Below, piece by piece: positions 37,259 through 50,592 of a stretch of DNA of 64,000 bases. The notes under the pieces are model-generated. The model worked only from the letters and a program-made list of their open reading frames with translations, was not told the DNA's origin and searched no databases. The stretch lies in contig VXAA01000159.1 of the NCBI GenBank assembly GCA_013399115.1, forward strand, positions 1 to 64,000, read 5' to 3'. The number at the start of each line of letters is the position of its first letter. Position 1 is the first letter of the stretch. A program made the translations under genes and the position numbers. Source of the DNA: Anseranas semipalmata (lineage: Eukaryota; Chordata; Aves; Anseriformes; Anseranatidae).

Positions 37259-39799
37259 CATTTCTCATCTCTCTTAAGCCATGTCTGTACTAAGGAGACT
37301 CCTCTGTCTAAACTGTGTTGACAGAATCATGGGTGGAGGTCCAATACATTGCGGCAGCTATACCATTTCTCCCAGAGACAGAGCCAAAGTCAAAGTAGCT
37401 CCCTACAAAGCAAATTTTTCTGGCATAACATTGTCAGCTTTTAAGTATCCATTTTTCACACATTGAGATGGTATAAAACCTGGCAGTATAGACCTTATCT
37501 TTAACAGGAATTTCTATGTGATGGAAGTTATATCTTCATCATAGTACAGTACATTGTACACAAATTAAGGATAATAATATAGAGAAATTTTTTTTTTAAT
37601 TTTATTTAGTGAATAAATTGTGTAATTATTTTATTTTTTAAATAATAATAATAAAATCCTGTAAAGAAATCAAAATCCATAATGAAGAAAAATTTTGTTC
37701 TTTCCAAGGTAAAGGAAAGAGGTTCCCCCTCCCTTTCATTGAAAAAGGTGTTCCGGCTGAACTGTCTTGTCGATCTTGTTTCTGTTTTGCCAGACAGGAT
37801 ATGGATTCCTTTCGCTCTGTTTTACTCTCAGTCTATTCCTCTTTTAAATTCAGGCATCTGAACATCAAAGTTCTAGTCAATTTGCCAAGTCATGGGCATG
37901 AAAGAGTCAATTTTTATCATATTTTCATTCATTTTCTCTTAAAAGGGAGCTGACGGTAGGTATTCAGAACACACTTCTGTTTTTTCTTTTTCTCCTGATC
38001 TATTTTAACCTAGTTAAAATAATTAATCTCTTCTCAAATGTCTACCTTTCCTGAGGAAGAATACTCACTTCCCTTTATATTTACTGTTTTAAATAATAAA
38101 TAAGATCTGCATCTTTCTATTTACATTAGCTTTCTATGCTGCCATGTCCAAATCTAGTCTTATAACAATGTTAACAATAACAAATTATAATTGACTTGCT
38201 TCTTGCATTATGTCTTTGTGTTAGGCAGCTTGTTTCTCTCTAGGATATCTAATTACACATTCAGCTTAATTCTTTGTCTTATGTGATTAATAAAAGTTGC
38301 AATCTAATTTTGTGGCAGTGGTTTTGTATCAACATGAACTTCAAAAAATCATGTCCCTTTTATGTGTTTTAATATATCTGTCCCTATAAACTTAAGCATG
38401 CAAAATATACTCATCTCTTTTGAAAACCTCAGCTAGATTTTCAAAAGGCTAACAAAGACCCAGGCTCACACTGAATACCCAAAGCTATTAAAAAATTGAA
38501 TGATTCATCACATCTGGGACTAGATAAGAGTGAACCTCAAAAAATAATTTTCCTTATACTTTTTCCAAAATCATGGCTTTGCCTGAATATCAGTTTGCGT
38601 TCAAACAAAACTACAGATGGAAAAGAAAACTCATACATTTCAAAACTGTATCAATTGGTTTAGAGGAATCCTTGCAAGTCAAAATGCTGATGTTTCAGAG
38701 ACTGATTCTTTTCCTTCTCTGCAAAGGTAGACAGAAGGAACACACTGACTTTAGAAAACAGACACTCAATATTTTTGGAAAAAAAAAAAATGCTGCTTTA
38801 CTGATATTACAGGGTTGTCAGCTGGCAGGATTTTTTTACCTAGTTTCTGGTAGAATGTGCATTTTTTCCATTGAATTTCTATATTGGTCATTCCAAAACA
38901 ACAAACCATGAACACATAATGAAACACTTGTTTTTTACCTTGGACTTCTATACTAACATGCTTATTAAAAATGTTCAAATGTGTTGTCAGCTATGTTGTA
39001 CCCACACTAATTAAGCATAAAGAGAAGCACTGGAAATTAGACCAGATTCAGGCAAAAATGACCTACATAAAATTGATGACATAGGCATCACCACTAGACA
39101 GAGGAATATGGAAAGATAATATGGGTATTTGTGAAATCTAAACCAGTACAATCAAAGTTCTCAAATGTAGGTCAGAAATCCCAGCATTGCTATAGTAATA
39201 CAAATTGGTCAATTTGAAGCCATTCGGAAAACAGGCCTCTGTGTATGACAAAGCTGATGTTATCCCCAAGGGAGATCAGCATTACTTATTCTTAACATGT
39301 GTTACCAGTTAAATGTCTCTAAAATTCTAAAATTTAGGACAAAGAAAAAAAAAACACAAAAAACATGTTTTCAACATCAGTAATTGAATAAGTAGTTTTT
39401 CTCTGTTTTTTCTTGCTTCCATTCTGTAGTATAATTTGAAGATCATGTATAAAGTTGGACTTGCTAAATTATGAAAAAAATAATGGAAACCTGGGCTACT
39501 AAAAAAATAGAAACCATTTGACTGTGTAAATCAAAAAGGTAGCAGGAAATTTCAGTACAAGCACTTGTGCTTTATGAATTCAAATAGTAGGAGTAAATCG
39601 AGAAGATTTAGAAAAAAGAATGAATAGAATTGCTGTATGTACCTTCATGGTGTGACCTTATAAGAAAGCTTGAGTGGGCTGGGCATTGTTAGCCTACAGA
39701 ATATATGAATAGAGTAGAAAATTTTGTTATGGTTTATGGCACTGAGAATCACAGAATGTAGACACAATACTGAGATCTGCCAGCAAGTTCGTGTAGGAG

Positions 39800-39880
39800 C
39801 AGAGTTCAACTGTTAACCTTGCTGTCCTTCAGTTTCCTGTACATGAAATGGGGAGTAAAGTACTGCCTGCCTTACAACAT
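39800..39880 (+). mobile_element. MIR / CORE-SINE-like 3' part
   Basis: The stretch gttaaccttgctgtccttcagtttcctgtacatgaaatggggagtaaagtactgcctgcc matches in order the familiar MIR-type tail 'cctcagtttcctcatctgtaaaatggggataataatacctacc'. The conserved pieces are ttcagtttcct, gaaatgggga and the final ctgcc. An old amniote SINE; the head upstream is too diverged to call. Confidence 0.6.
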
Positions 39881-42800
39881 TTTTGTTTTTTTTAGTTAGA
39901 CTGTATCTTCCTAACAGAAGCAACTATTTTTTAGTAAAGGCTTTGATTAGGATAAAGTTATTAGGTATTATACAACTAATTATATTACTAATAAAGATGA
40001 ACAAATGAATATTGTTAATGAATTAACGTCATATTCTGTGGGCAAAGATTTTCAAAATTTGGGGGGAAAAAAAAGAAAAAAGTGTTGATCAAACTTTTAT
40101 TATCTGTATTTGCTGTTTCATGGCATCTATCCACTGATGGAATAGCAAAGCTAATGAAAGTTTGGTCATTTTCAGCCCAAGGCAACTGGGAGCTAAGAGT
40201 CTTGGGAGAGCCATCTCCCATTTTCAAGGCCTTCGAGGTTTCTATCAACTGGCAAAGTAATTAAAAAACAAGGTGATCCATGAGGAGTTTCAGATCTAGA
40301 AAGAAGTTTATCACAAGTCCTGTGAAACACCTTAGTTTCAATCAGCTGATTCCAGAGATAATTAAAACAAAACTAACATAGGAAAAAAGGAAATAAGTTT
40401 AACACTGTATTTCTGACCATGTCTAAAAACAAACCATTTGGGGAATCTCATGTCTGCTGGGCTTAAACCTATCAGTTTTCAAAGGAAAAGTATATGAAAA
40501 ACTGAAAGACTGAATTGATTTGGCTGGATTCAGAGAACTATTCATAAAGTCAGCTAGAATCAGATATTTATGCAGCACTGTTAATCAAGCAAAATTTACT
40601 GTTTTAAAATTTCTCAACTTTCTATTGTTTCCTAGCTTCGGGAAATTTATCAGCTTGTAAAAAGAGTTGGGCCCAAGCTATGCAAAAGCATAGAAATAAT
40701 AAGCACATAACCCAGGCCTTGCAGAGAGACTGTAAAACTGGTGATTAGAAGGCAGGTTTCTGTGCAATGTGTGTGATGTGTATATTTTATTGAAGAATGT
40801 TTCTGTAGTTACTTGTTCTGAGCTTGCAAGTAAGGGCAACCATCTTACTATTATTTGGACCACTCAAGGTCCAAAACAATTGATTGGACAATTATAATCT
40901 TCTAGGGAACATTATGATCTTCTGCTGTCTGTATCCAAAGTACCTGAATATACTGTATTTCATATTGATAACTCTAAGTGGCTATCAAAGTTTTTATATT
41001 CAACAGGTAAATATCTTGCAAATATCAGACCTACATTAGCAAGCTTATGGAAGAAACAACCACTTACAAGTGAGTGGATGTGTAAAAAATGAGTGATCCT
41101 AAACTAACTAGATGAGCATAAATAAAATAAATGAAGACTCCAGTCCTTTAGTGTGTAGTCCAAAGCCTATCAAATGAAAATTGAAAGCCACCATTGTGAG
41201 GGGCAGATGGTGCTTTTGGCTCTTTTTCACACCAGATGTGTCTTTTCAGATAAACAAAGGCTGAGGTCTTAATTCATACCTGTGTACAAAAGTAAAAGAT
41301 CGTCTTTGCTCTCAGATTCCAATCAGTTTCTCTTAATTTTAAAAATGGAATGGAACAAAATACTCAATATGTTATATTGCCCAAGTAAAAAATAAAATGC
41401 ATTTGTTATGGTTGTGCAGTTCCTTGTCACACTGCACAGCTTTGTGAAAGATAAACAGAGATGACATTTTAAAAGATTTTTCCTTTATCTGTTCTCTGGC
41501 TTGAACTCTCCTTGAATGAACCAAAGTGGTAAAATAAAGCGTTCACTATATTTGATCTAAATGAAAGTATTTTTGATTTTGTACTTCTAACTGATGAACA
41601 AGAGAGGGTAAATCAAATTCTTGGCATTATAAGAAATAACACTTTGCATTTAATAATGAAGGTTTTAAATGTTATTTTGGAGCTAAAAGACCCTTAGAGG
41701 TGGATAGAAAAGGTACTTAGACATACAGCTAGTTACAAAATTACAATATCATTAACCCTGATCTAGTCCAGGAATGTCCAACATCATCTGCACAATAAGG
41801 TCTTTAAGGACACGCTCATACCAGTAAATAAAATAGGCCATGACCTATGGTTTAGTCTTAAGTGTAAGGAACATTGCTTGAGATCACAAGGCAAAACTTT
41901 ATGCTCTTGTAAAACAAAGTGGATTCAAATATATTGTCCTTTGAGAATAGCTTCTGGTTAATGCTGTCCTCTTGTTTCTAAACTTTTGAATAAAACCAGA
42001 ACAAGAGAATGCCTTTTCAGATATATGTTAAAGGGCAAACAGCAGGAATTTGAGTGTCAGAACATGACACTAGCTGACTGTAAAGGCTGAAATATTTAAT
42101 TTCTGTTTTGTTTTGGTTTGTTTTTATTCTATTTTCTATTTTATTACTTTTTTTTTTTTTTAACATATTCTTATTGCAAGAGAGAGGGTTTAGTACTGTC
42201 CTCCAGTGTACTGATTTTGGAAAGGATTTCTCAACACTTCATAAAGCTTTATCCACAGCTCATTGTGACTGAGGTCCTTGCAGGATCAGTAAGAGATGAC
42301 TATGTAGGTTTGAAAACCCACCAGTATATGACTGGTAGTAGTAACTACAGCCATGAATACACTTGGTTCACTAGAAAGCCTTGTGAAAAGGCTTATAACA
42401 GGTAATTTACTTTTTCTGCTATTTAAATTTCCCTTTTTCCTGTTCCAGTACGATGACAACACACTAACAGAGCAGCAGTTATAATAATTAATAAATCTGT
42501 GCAATTACATTTCCTTATAACAACACCTTTAAACTGAACCCCTTTCTGCCTTTAATAATGGATGAATTTATTTCATGTTTTTACTTACTGGTTGTATAAC
42601 AATACTTGTTTAGTGGTGTTCATCCTAAATTTCTAAATGAAAACTGAATTTCAAATGTAGAATAGCTTCAAATTCAGGTATATTGCAGTAGAATAAAGTG
42701 ATTTTTTACTTCCCAGTACAGTGAATATAAAACAAAACAAAACAAAGCAAACAAACAATCCCAACAGTTTGAATAAAATCTCATAAAATGTCAAAGTCTT

Positions 42801-45800
42801 ACATGAGAAACACCAGCATACAGGAAATTTGAGGAAGTAACACAGTTTCCTTCTGTCTTGTCTTCCTTATGTCTACAACATTGCAAGTCAGTAATGGTGT
42901 TATTTTTCAAAGTGTTCTTTTTTTTTTCCTAATAAAGAATAAGTAAATAAATGAAGAGAGATTTTCAGAACACCAGAAATTATTTAGTCACTAAATTTCA
43001 TGTTAGCAAAATAAAATTTCAGTAGGCAAGTTTCAAAGGAGCAGCCTGTAAAATACAAAAGTTAATGCACCTTGATTCTCTCTATAGAAGTGTATGCTGA
43101 ATTATCACAAAACTGCATGACAGAAATCTCTAATTTATCTCTTACTGTTACAACTGAATGACCAGTATTTCAAGTGCCCAAGCTTAGTTCTCTGCTTCAT
43201 TATCCAGGTTATATATTCCCTTTCTTAAAATGATGTTTCATGAAAAATGACATTATCATAATTTATGTCTTAGCAAGTTATTATGCTTGCTAAATGTTCT
43301 CAGTAGTATGAGTTGAATATGCTAAGATAAAGTGTCTAAGATGTCACAGAGATCTCATACTGTCAGGCACTGCCTACTCTGCAAATTACTCTGCAGACTT
43401 GAAATCTTTATCCTGGAAAAGAAGACACTGTAGCACTATAATAACATCAAAATATCAACAATAACTACTACAATCTAATTCAGTAATATGGGCTGGGCTC
43501 AGAGGACTTTGAGAAAATTTTCAGAAATTTCAACAATCTAGGATGTACTAGAAGAAAAGAGTTGTGTATGAGAAATCCATCGAGAGATTAAAGAAGAAAA
43601 CAAGAAATTCTGAGCAAAATAATTTCTTAAGTACTCATTTTGCATATTCTTAGAAATTCTAGTGTTGGTTTAAACATCTTGTTACACAAATATGTATCAT
43701 AACATCTTAAAAATAATGCCCATACAATAAACCATGCACAGAGCATTGAAAGCTGACAGCTTGCTGCTATTCTGATGACACAAACTATGGCTGATCAGTG
43801 AGAACTTTCCTTTTGATAAATGTCAAAAATATTTGTTAATCATCTACAGTTGTGATAAGATACCCAAGGTTTATATAGCTAATGACAGTTTCCCGAGGAG
43901 AAATCTCTCATTAATTCCAGGGTTTTGCTGTATACTGACCTGTAACTAGACTGTAGTTTACTGGACTCCAAATGGAAATGAGCAGGAAGAAAGACAATAT
44001 AAGTGTGATCTTACTAGAAATCCAAATTCAGCTTAAAATCCAGTACAATTTCTTTTGTTTTTAAACCTTCTTTCCTATATATGAATCCCTTTGTGGATTT
44101 GTACTTAAGGGCCTTCAACTAACTAGCAAAGTTGATTAGCTACAAATGAGACAATACCTCACAAATCAAGCATTAAAACCCTTTTATAATTGCTGTGAGA
44201 TTTTGGAGCAGCTATACAATTTATTATCATGGAATGCACAGAGAATAATTTCTGGTTCATCTCTTTGAAAATTGAATTTCTGAAGTACTGCTGGTAAGAT
44301 TAAAAATAATATACTGTATTCAAATGACTATTATTACCTATGTTCCTCATAGCTATATAGTTTGTTAAATACTTTGTGCTGAGAAACAATTTGCCATGCA
44401 GTGCTGTCTCTTTTAATATGATGAGCATTACTGCCAAAATTCTAATTAGCTCCAACCTGCAAGCCACTTTTGAAATTAATTGTACTCTATGTGGCACTAT
44501 GTAAGGTTAGGATGATTACTGTAGGTTTTAAGCATAATGCTCAGTCCGTTCAAGAAAACGCTTAAGAAAGTAGAAAAGAACGTGTACTTAAAAAAACATT
44601 GATGAGCTAAAGTGCTTTTCACAACAGATTTTCCTTAACCAGTAAATACCAAAAGCATTGTTTCCCCAAAGTATAACTCTGACCTTCAGAGGCATTTCAG
44701 TCACAGCAGAGCATCTCATCTGTCAGCTGGTGATATTGAAATGTGTAAGAAACGTGGCCTAGATTTCACTGGCCTTGGAAACACAAAGAAAAGGAGGACC
44801 CATGCAGTCTGGTGTGTAAGTGAACACTTCTGTCCACAGCTTTCAGAACTTGTGTAATGTGAACTCAGTTGTCCTAAGAAATTCTAGCAGCTTCAGAAGC
44901 TCAGTTCAGACACTACTTGTCAACATCACAAGTGGGCACTGTAAATAATATGTGGAAATATAACTGTGCTTTAATTTGATGTTGCTGAGATAAATTGTCC
45001 ACTCCTGTGCTGCTCTGATGCTCCATCATCCCTCATAAATCAAGTTTGCAGTCAACCATGATTTTCAAGGAGACATTGATTGAGTGAATAATGCCTTCCA
45101 ACATGAACATCAAAACAAACTATCCCTTCATAAAGTTCAACAGATATAGGGTGACAGAAGTCAAGAATTGAGGTGAAAACTTTGGAGTCAAACTCAACAC
45201 CACAATACAAGAAATCTGTCACTTCCCAGAACTTACAAAGAATTGATGACGAATTGGCAATTGTCTAAACTCTAGGATTGAAGAAAAACCCCACCACCAC
45301 CATCACCACTCACCACTCCCCAAAGGAAAAAAAAAAATCCCAGAAAATAGCTGCTTGTTGCAAAGCCTTTTCTTCTTGATTGGTCCTATTTTTATACACA
45401 TGGGGCACATCTACTGGGCATAGCTCAGCCTCTCTTATATCCGAAATGGAGTATATTTCTCCTTAGGGTAGTGGCTAACCTGGCATACAAAAAGTCTAGA
45501 GTGTCTTAGTTATTCAAGAATAGAACAGAAAGCTCATGATAGAGAAAACTCATGATGGAGAAAGACTCCCAGAAATTTGCACTTCCAGAGCCTGAGGTAA
45601 ATAAAGACACAGTTGTTGCACAGGTACCATTTTGCAAAGGTAATCTAGCATCACTACTAAAGTAGCCATTCTTTCGGCTTCTAAAGAGGCTTCCGAGCAA
45701 CAGAACTTACACTACTTCTCTGTGGCATTTGCTGTTCTTTTCATAGCTGATGTAGCATATGTGTAAGATAGGCCCCATTATTGTCATGTGGGTAAGTGCT

Positions 45801-48800
45801 ATTGGTGCAATAATCTGTGCAGAGCACAAAAAGCAAGAAAAAGCAATGTACTTTCAAACTGACCATGTGCTACTACATAGTAGGAATTTAACACTTTGTT
45901 ACTTTCTTCAGAATAGGATTTCATCAGAACTCTTGTTGTTTATCAGCTTGTTTAACATTAGTTTTATGTGTCACTTAAAATAGAAGAAATATACTGTGGT
46001 ATGGTAAATTAACTTAATTAAGCTAAATTAAGGAGAGGATCAGCTAGAGTATCAGCAAGACAAAAGTGTTAATATAAAGTTTAATATCAGAAGTGTTCAA
46101 TTATTTTGGTGCTAGTTTTTCAGATGAAATTTTATCATCTTCTAATGTACATATGTGCACATTCACACACACACATGCGTGTAAGTTAAAAGAGTAGTAA
46201 ATTTTCCACAAATTTATGTACTAAAGCTTTTGTATGTTTTCTTCTTGTTGAAGAAAATCATGAGGTTACTTGTTTTAAAGAAACCTTCAAGAATACTTTT
46301 CCTGATCTGGTGACTATATCTTAGATTTTTTTATTTTTATTTTTATTTTTTCATCTGAACTCAACAGCATTTCATGCATACACACCAAAAGGAACTCTAT
46401 ATAATATTAGGAACTCAACTATAATATTAGATCACATGGTTTAACCTATCTATTTCTTTCAAATTATGGTTTCGATGCTGTTTCAGCAAGTTTCTCCTGA
46501 CTTTGTCAAGACACTTTCAGCAAGTGAATGAAAGAGCTCAGGATGGCTTATGGCACCATCCGTCACCTTTACTAGCCAATATCACTGACAAAAGAATGTC
46601 ACAGAAACTGATTTAATATCTGGGCAAACAAAATGAGGTAAGCAACTGTCCTACACAGAAGAGAATCCATGCTGTATAAATTATCCTGTTTTCCACTGCA
46701 GTTCCAAAGACTTGCAGCTAGCATTGCTAGATGCTGCATTCCTATGTCTTCCCTAAAAATGACAGTAATTGTTAAACTGATATGTTCTATGAAGAACTGG
46801 CCAAATACTGAAACAACAAAAAGTAGCTTACTTCATTACCAGAAAAAACAAACAAACAAACAAACAGTGAGTCTATCCATTATACCCCTGCAGATCTTCA
46901 TGAATGGTTGGAGAATTAGGTTGACTGTTCCATACCGTAAATCTCTGGAGACCAGGGTAAGAGCTCTACAGGGATAGATAGGTCCTAATAGGTTTCTGGG
47001 GAAGTTGCAGAGAGTTGCAGAGCCAGGATTCTGTTTCGGTGTAGGATTAAAGTTTGGGACAGATATTCATAATTCATTACTAAATCCTGCCAGATACACA
47101 GCACTAGGATACCTATTGTATATATGGAAGTGATCAGATTTCAGCTGCTTATTGAACTGATGTCTGGGTCTCTGTGATGATTGCAGTTAGGGCTGTGATG
47201 AACTTAAGAAAGGTTATGATGCTTAGGATTAGGTTTTGGAATGAAGAGGTAAAATGTACATTTTCCTGGTTTGTCAGGATCCATCAATAACAGCAGCTGA
47301 GTGTTGGTTGAATGGTTCCTAATTAGCTGGGGCCAGAAAAGGATGTCATCATCATGGTTAGGAGCAGGGTTATGACTGGGAAGACAGTGATGAAATGCAT
47401 AATTTATGGTTAGATTCTCCTTGATCCATGCTGCAAAAAATAAGAATAGTGCAGTAGACTCGTGATTCAGCACACTGAATCTTTCTTAATTAGTCCATTA
47501 AGAAGAATTCTGATCTTGAGCTTTTATATCCATTTTCACAATTGTATATTTATTTGTAAGCAGAATTGCATACCAGATTTTGGCATTTAATTTTAATTGA
47601 ATATGTTGATTCAAAAGAGGCTGAGTAAATAGTCTAAGTCCATGCATATGCAACATTTATCAGTGCTCAAATACAATAGACAAAATCATAGACAAAAACA
47701 CATAATTATAACAACATTTCATACTTTCACTGAGTTATAAAAATCAGTAAGTCATTAGCAAGTTTCTTCAGGTTTCTTCAGACCTTCCAATTTCACTTTT
47801 TCCTTCAGAATTTCCTACATCTCTCACCTCACGGCAAACAAACAAACAAACAAACATGCATTACAGTTTCCTTATGATAATGAGGTTCATCCTGGAGCAG
47901 GAAACAGAGCAGACCAAGGGCTCTTGGCCAGTATGGAGCTTGTTTTCTGTTTGATACAGCAACCTGCTGACTAAACGGAGGCTACTTCATCTCAGAAACA
48001 GCAAATCAGGTGGATTTGCAGGATGTGCTGAAAAAGCTGTTCAGAGGTTCTGGAAAGGACTGTGATTATTCTTCTGAGGAATATGAGTTAATCAGCTGAA
48101 GGAAAACATCATGTAGCTCTTCTGGGACAAACTGGATTGAAAGGAGCGATGATCCTCTAGTTGACTTATGTGGGGGCAGTAGACATGGACTCAGTGAAAA
48201 ATCACACCTGGACATAGGTGTGAAGTTGGAAGGAAGAACCTGAAAAAACAGGGGAAGACAACAGATTGCAGGGAATGCCATCCAAAAGCCAAAGCACGTG
48301 ATCTGAGTGCTCCATCCTGGGCAGAAGCTAGTGTGACTTTTTTCAGGAGGGCTTTGCTAGAAATTTTGGTACAAAAACCACAGGTTAGATGACTATTTTT
48401 GGTGAGAATGGACTGAAAGCGTGGGTCTGGGGCTCATGGGTTTTAAAGAAAGTACTCACTGGGGAGTCAAGACAAGGAAACAGACTAGAAAAGGAAAAAA
48501 CAATCTCATTTTAACAGGTAACAACTCGTTATTGAAAGATACCAGCTCCATACGAATTCCGCAGTGTTGTAGAAGATAGCAAATGGTGGTCAGTGAAGCT
48601 CCTGTGTGTCAGAACAGACAGAAGAAAGCTGTTGCCCATTTGTAAGAGTAAGTTAATAGTTGTTAACTCCAGTCACATTACCTCTAATATTTTATCTTCA
48701 AAAAGAACTTGAAGAATATAACTAAAGAGATAATAGTTTGTCTCCTGTTCCGGGCAAAGGCAGACTCCCGATGACTAAAATCAGAAGCCTTTGGTTATCT

Positions 48801-48887
48801 GAGTTATGGAGTCTTTTACAGTCAGAGACTGCTCTGCCTTCTCTTTCTCCTTAGTATTCACTGTTCACTCTTGAAACCACACAGTGA

Positions 48888-49036
48888 CAATAAAAAATAA
48901 AAAAATAAAAAAAATTAATAATTTTTATAATTATTTCCATCACCTTAATTTTGGAGAAGTAATTCAGCATTTTATCATTTGATTTTTTTTATAATTAATT
49001 ATTATTATTATTATTTTATTTTATTTTATTTTTATT
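48888..49036. repeat. AT-rich imperfect inverted repeat
   Basis: An (AAAAAT)-rich arm at about 48888-48930 and an (ATT)/(TTTTA)-rich arm at about 48990-49036 are largely reverse complements. Simple-sequence origin is likely. Confidence 0.5.
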
Positions 49037-50131
49037 TACCTATTATCTACTAATTCAGATATGTTGAATAATGTGTGCATCTATTTTAGTTGTGTACTAA
49101 AGCAGAATTAAAAAGCTGGTTGGGAATTTTCTGACAGAAGCAAAATTTATTTAAGACATCACTGAAGCAGTTTAGGCAATGTGTGTCTGCTGGAGTCTGA
49201 AACATGCAATTCAAAAATGTACCCATGTAACTGTAACAGAACAAAACACTATAGCAAGTTTTCTACATTGATGATGCAAACCCACCAGCTGAAACAGAAA
49301 ACTGGACAAAAACAAGAAGACTGCTATATATGTTACTTTATTTCTTGCAGCTTTCAATTTATGTTGTATTGCTGATCAGTTAATGGATCCTGCAATATTG
49401 GTCTAGATTCAGAAGTGTGTGTATTTGGTCGTTAATGATTAAATTATGAATAATTCATAGAACATGAAAATTAATCAACAAACTCTGATTTTAAAGGCCC
49501 TGTTGAGGTAAAACAAATTCTTCACATGACTGAGTTCTGTTAAGTCTCTGACATTTTATATATAACCTCGCCCTAGAATTCTATCTAGGATAGAATAATA
49601 TGATAAACAAAGTCCTGTTTAAAAAAAAAAAAAAACGTTACCTTGACTAGGCAGAATATAAAAATGTGTGTTGAATCATGTATGAATATTAAATATGGTT
49701 CTAAGGAAAAAACACATTTTTGCCATTTTGATCTAGTTTTGAATCGCAATAAATTCTAAATGACATTAACTGACAACTGCTAGGAACAGAACATTAAAAA
49801 ATAAAAGTAATATTTTTCATGCATTTCCTACAAAGCTACCTTAAAATGTTAGTTAAATATTTTTTTTCAATGATTATAGACTAAAATTAAAAATTTACCC
49901 ATCTGTTTTTAATACTGCACAACTTTTTTTTTTTTTTTTTCCCCAGTGAAAACTTATAATTGTCTGACTATTAAGGGGTTAACATTTATTACAGCTGGGA
50001 CAGTGGATCTGCATTCACTGGGAACATTTCTTAGATTTGCTCTACAAACTATTATTCTAATTTTACCAGCCTACAATTGTACTGTTTCTTTTGGACAAAA
50101 ATTCACAAAAGTACCAAATGTATATGCAGAG

Positions 50132-50592
50132 AAGAGCAATAAAGCAGGTGAAGGCACTAGAAAACAGGACCTATATAAATCAACTAAGGGAATTGTGGTT
50201 GTTTAGTCTGGAGAAGAGGAAGCTGATGGGACAACTCACCGCTCTCTAAGACTGCCTGAAAGGAAGTTGTAGCGAGGTGGGTGGGGGTCACTCTCTTTTC
50301 TCAGGTGACAAATGATAGGACACAAGGAAATGGTCTCAAGTTGGTCCAGGGGAGGTTTAGACTGGACATTAGGAAGAATTTCTTCCCAGAGGAGAATTGG
50401 TCAAGCATTGGAATGAGCCGCCCAGTGTAGTGGTAGAGTCGCCATCCCTGGAGGTATTTAAGAGATGTATGGACATTACACTAGGGGACATGGTTTATTG
50501 AGCGGAATCAGTCGGTCTGGTTGATGGTTGGACTTGATGATCTTGAAGGTCTTTTCCAACCTAGACAACGTTATGATTCTATAATTCTATGA
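50132..50592 (+). mobile_element. CR1 LINE fragment, plus strand, 3' 460 bp
   Basis: From agagaagagcaataaagcagg through ttagactggacattaggaag and ccctggaggtatttaag to the tail gattctataattctatga at 50592. It contains the last part of ORF2 and the 3' UTR; 5'-truncated at about 50132 and heavily mutated. Confidence 0.93.

Larger units (their letters stand above)
30047..50131. other. 20 kb AT-rich DNA, no gene or young transposon seen
   Basis: No CR1 and no LTR are recognisable. Contents noted: (ATTTTTC)-type tandem units near 31040-31085; a possible old MITE near 31938-32065; A30 at 33660-33689 facing T16 at 33718-33733; (TTG)n at 37233-37258; a MIR-like tail near 39800-39880; an (AAAC)n run near 42742; a 20-bp tandem duplication near 46391-46430; (AAAC)n at 46849-46866 and 47834-47855; and an AT-rich inverted repeat at 48888-49036. 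The longest open frame is 34025-34429 minus (134 codons), without recognisable domains. Exons of a host gene cannot be excluded by eye. Confidence 0.5.

Noticed and set aside
37059..37268. Glutamine-run protein on the minus strand
   Set aside because: The glutamines come from the (TTG)n repeat; no other support.
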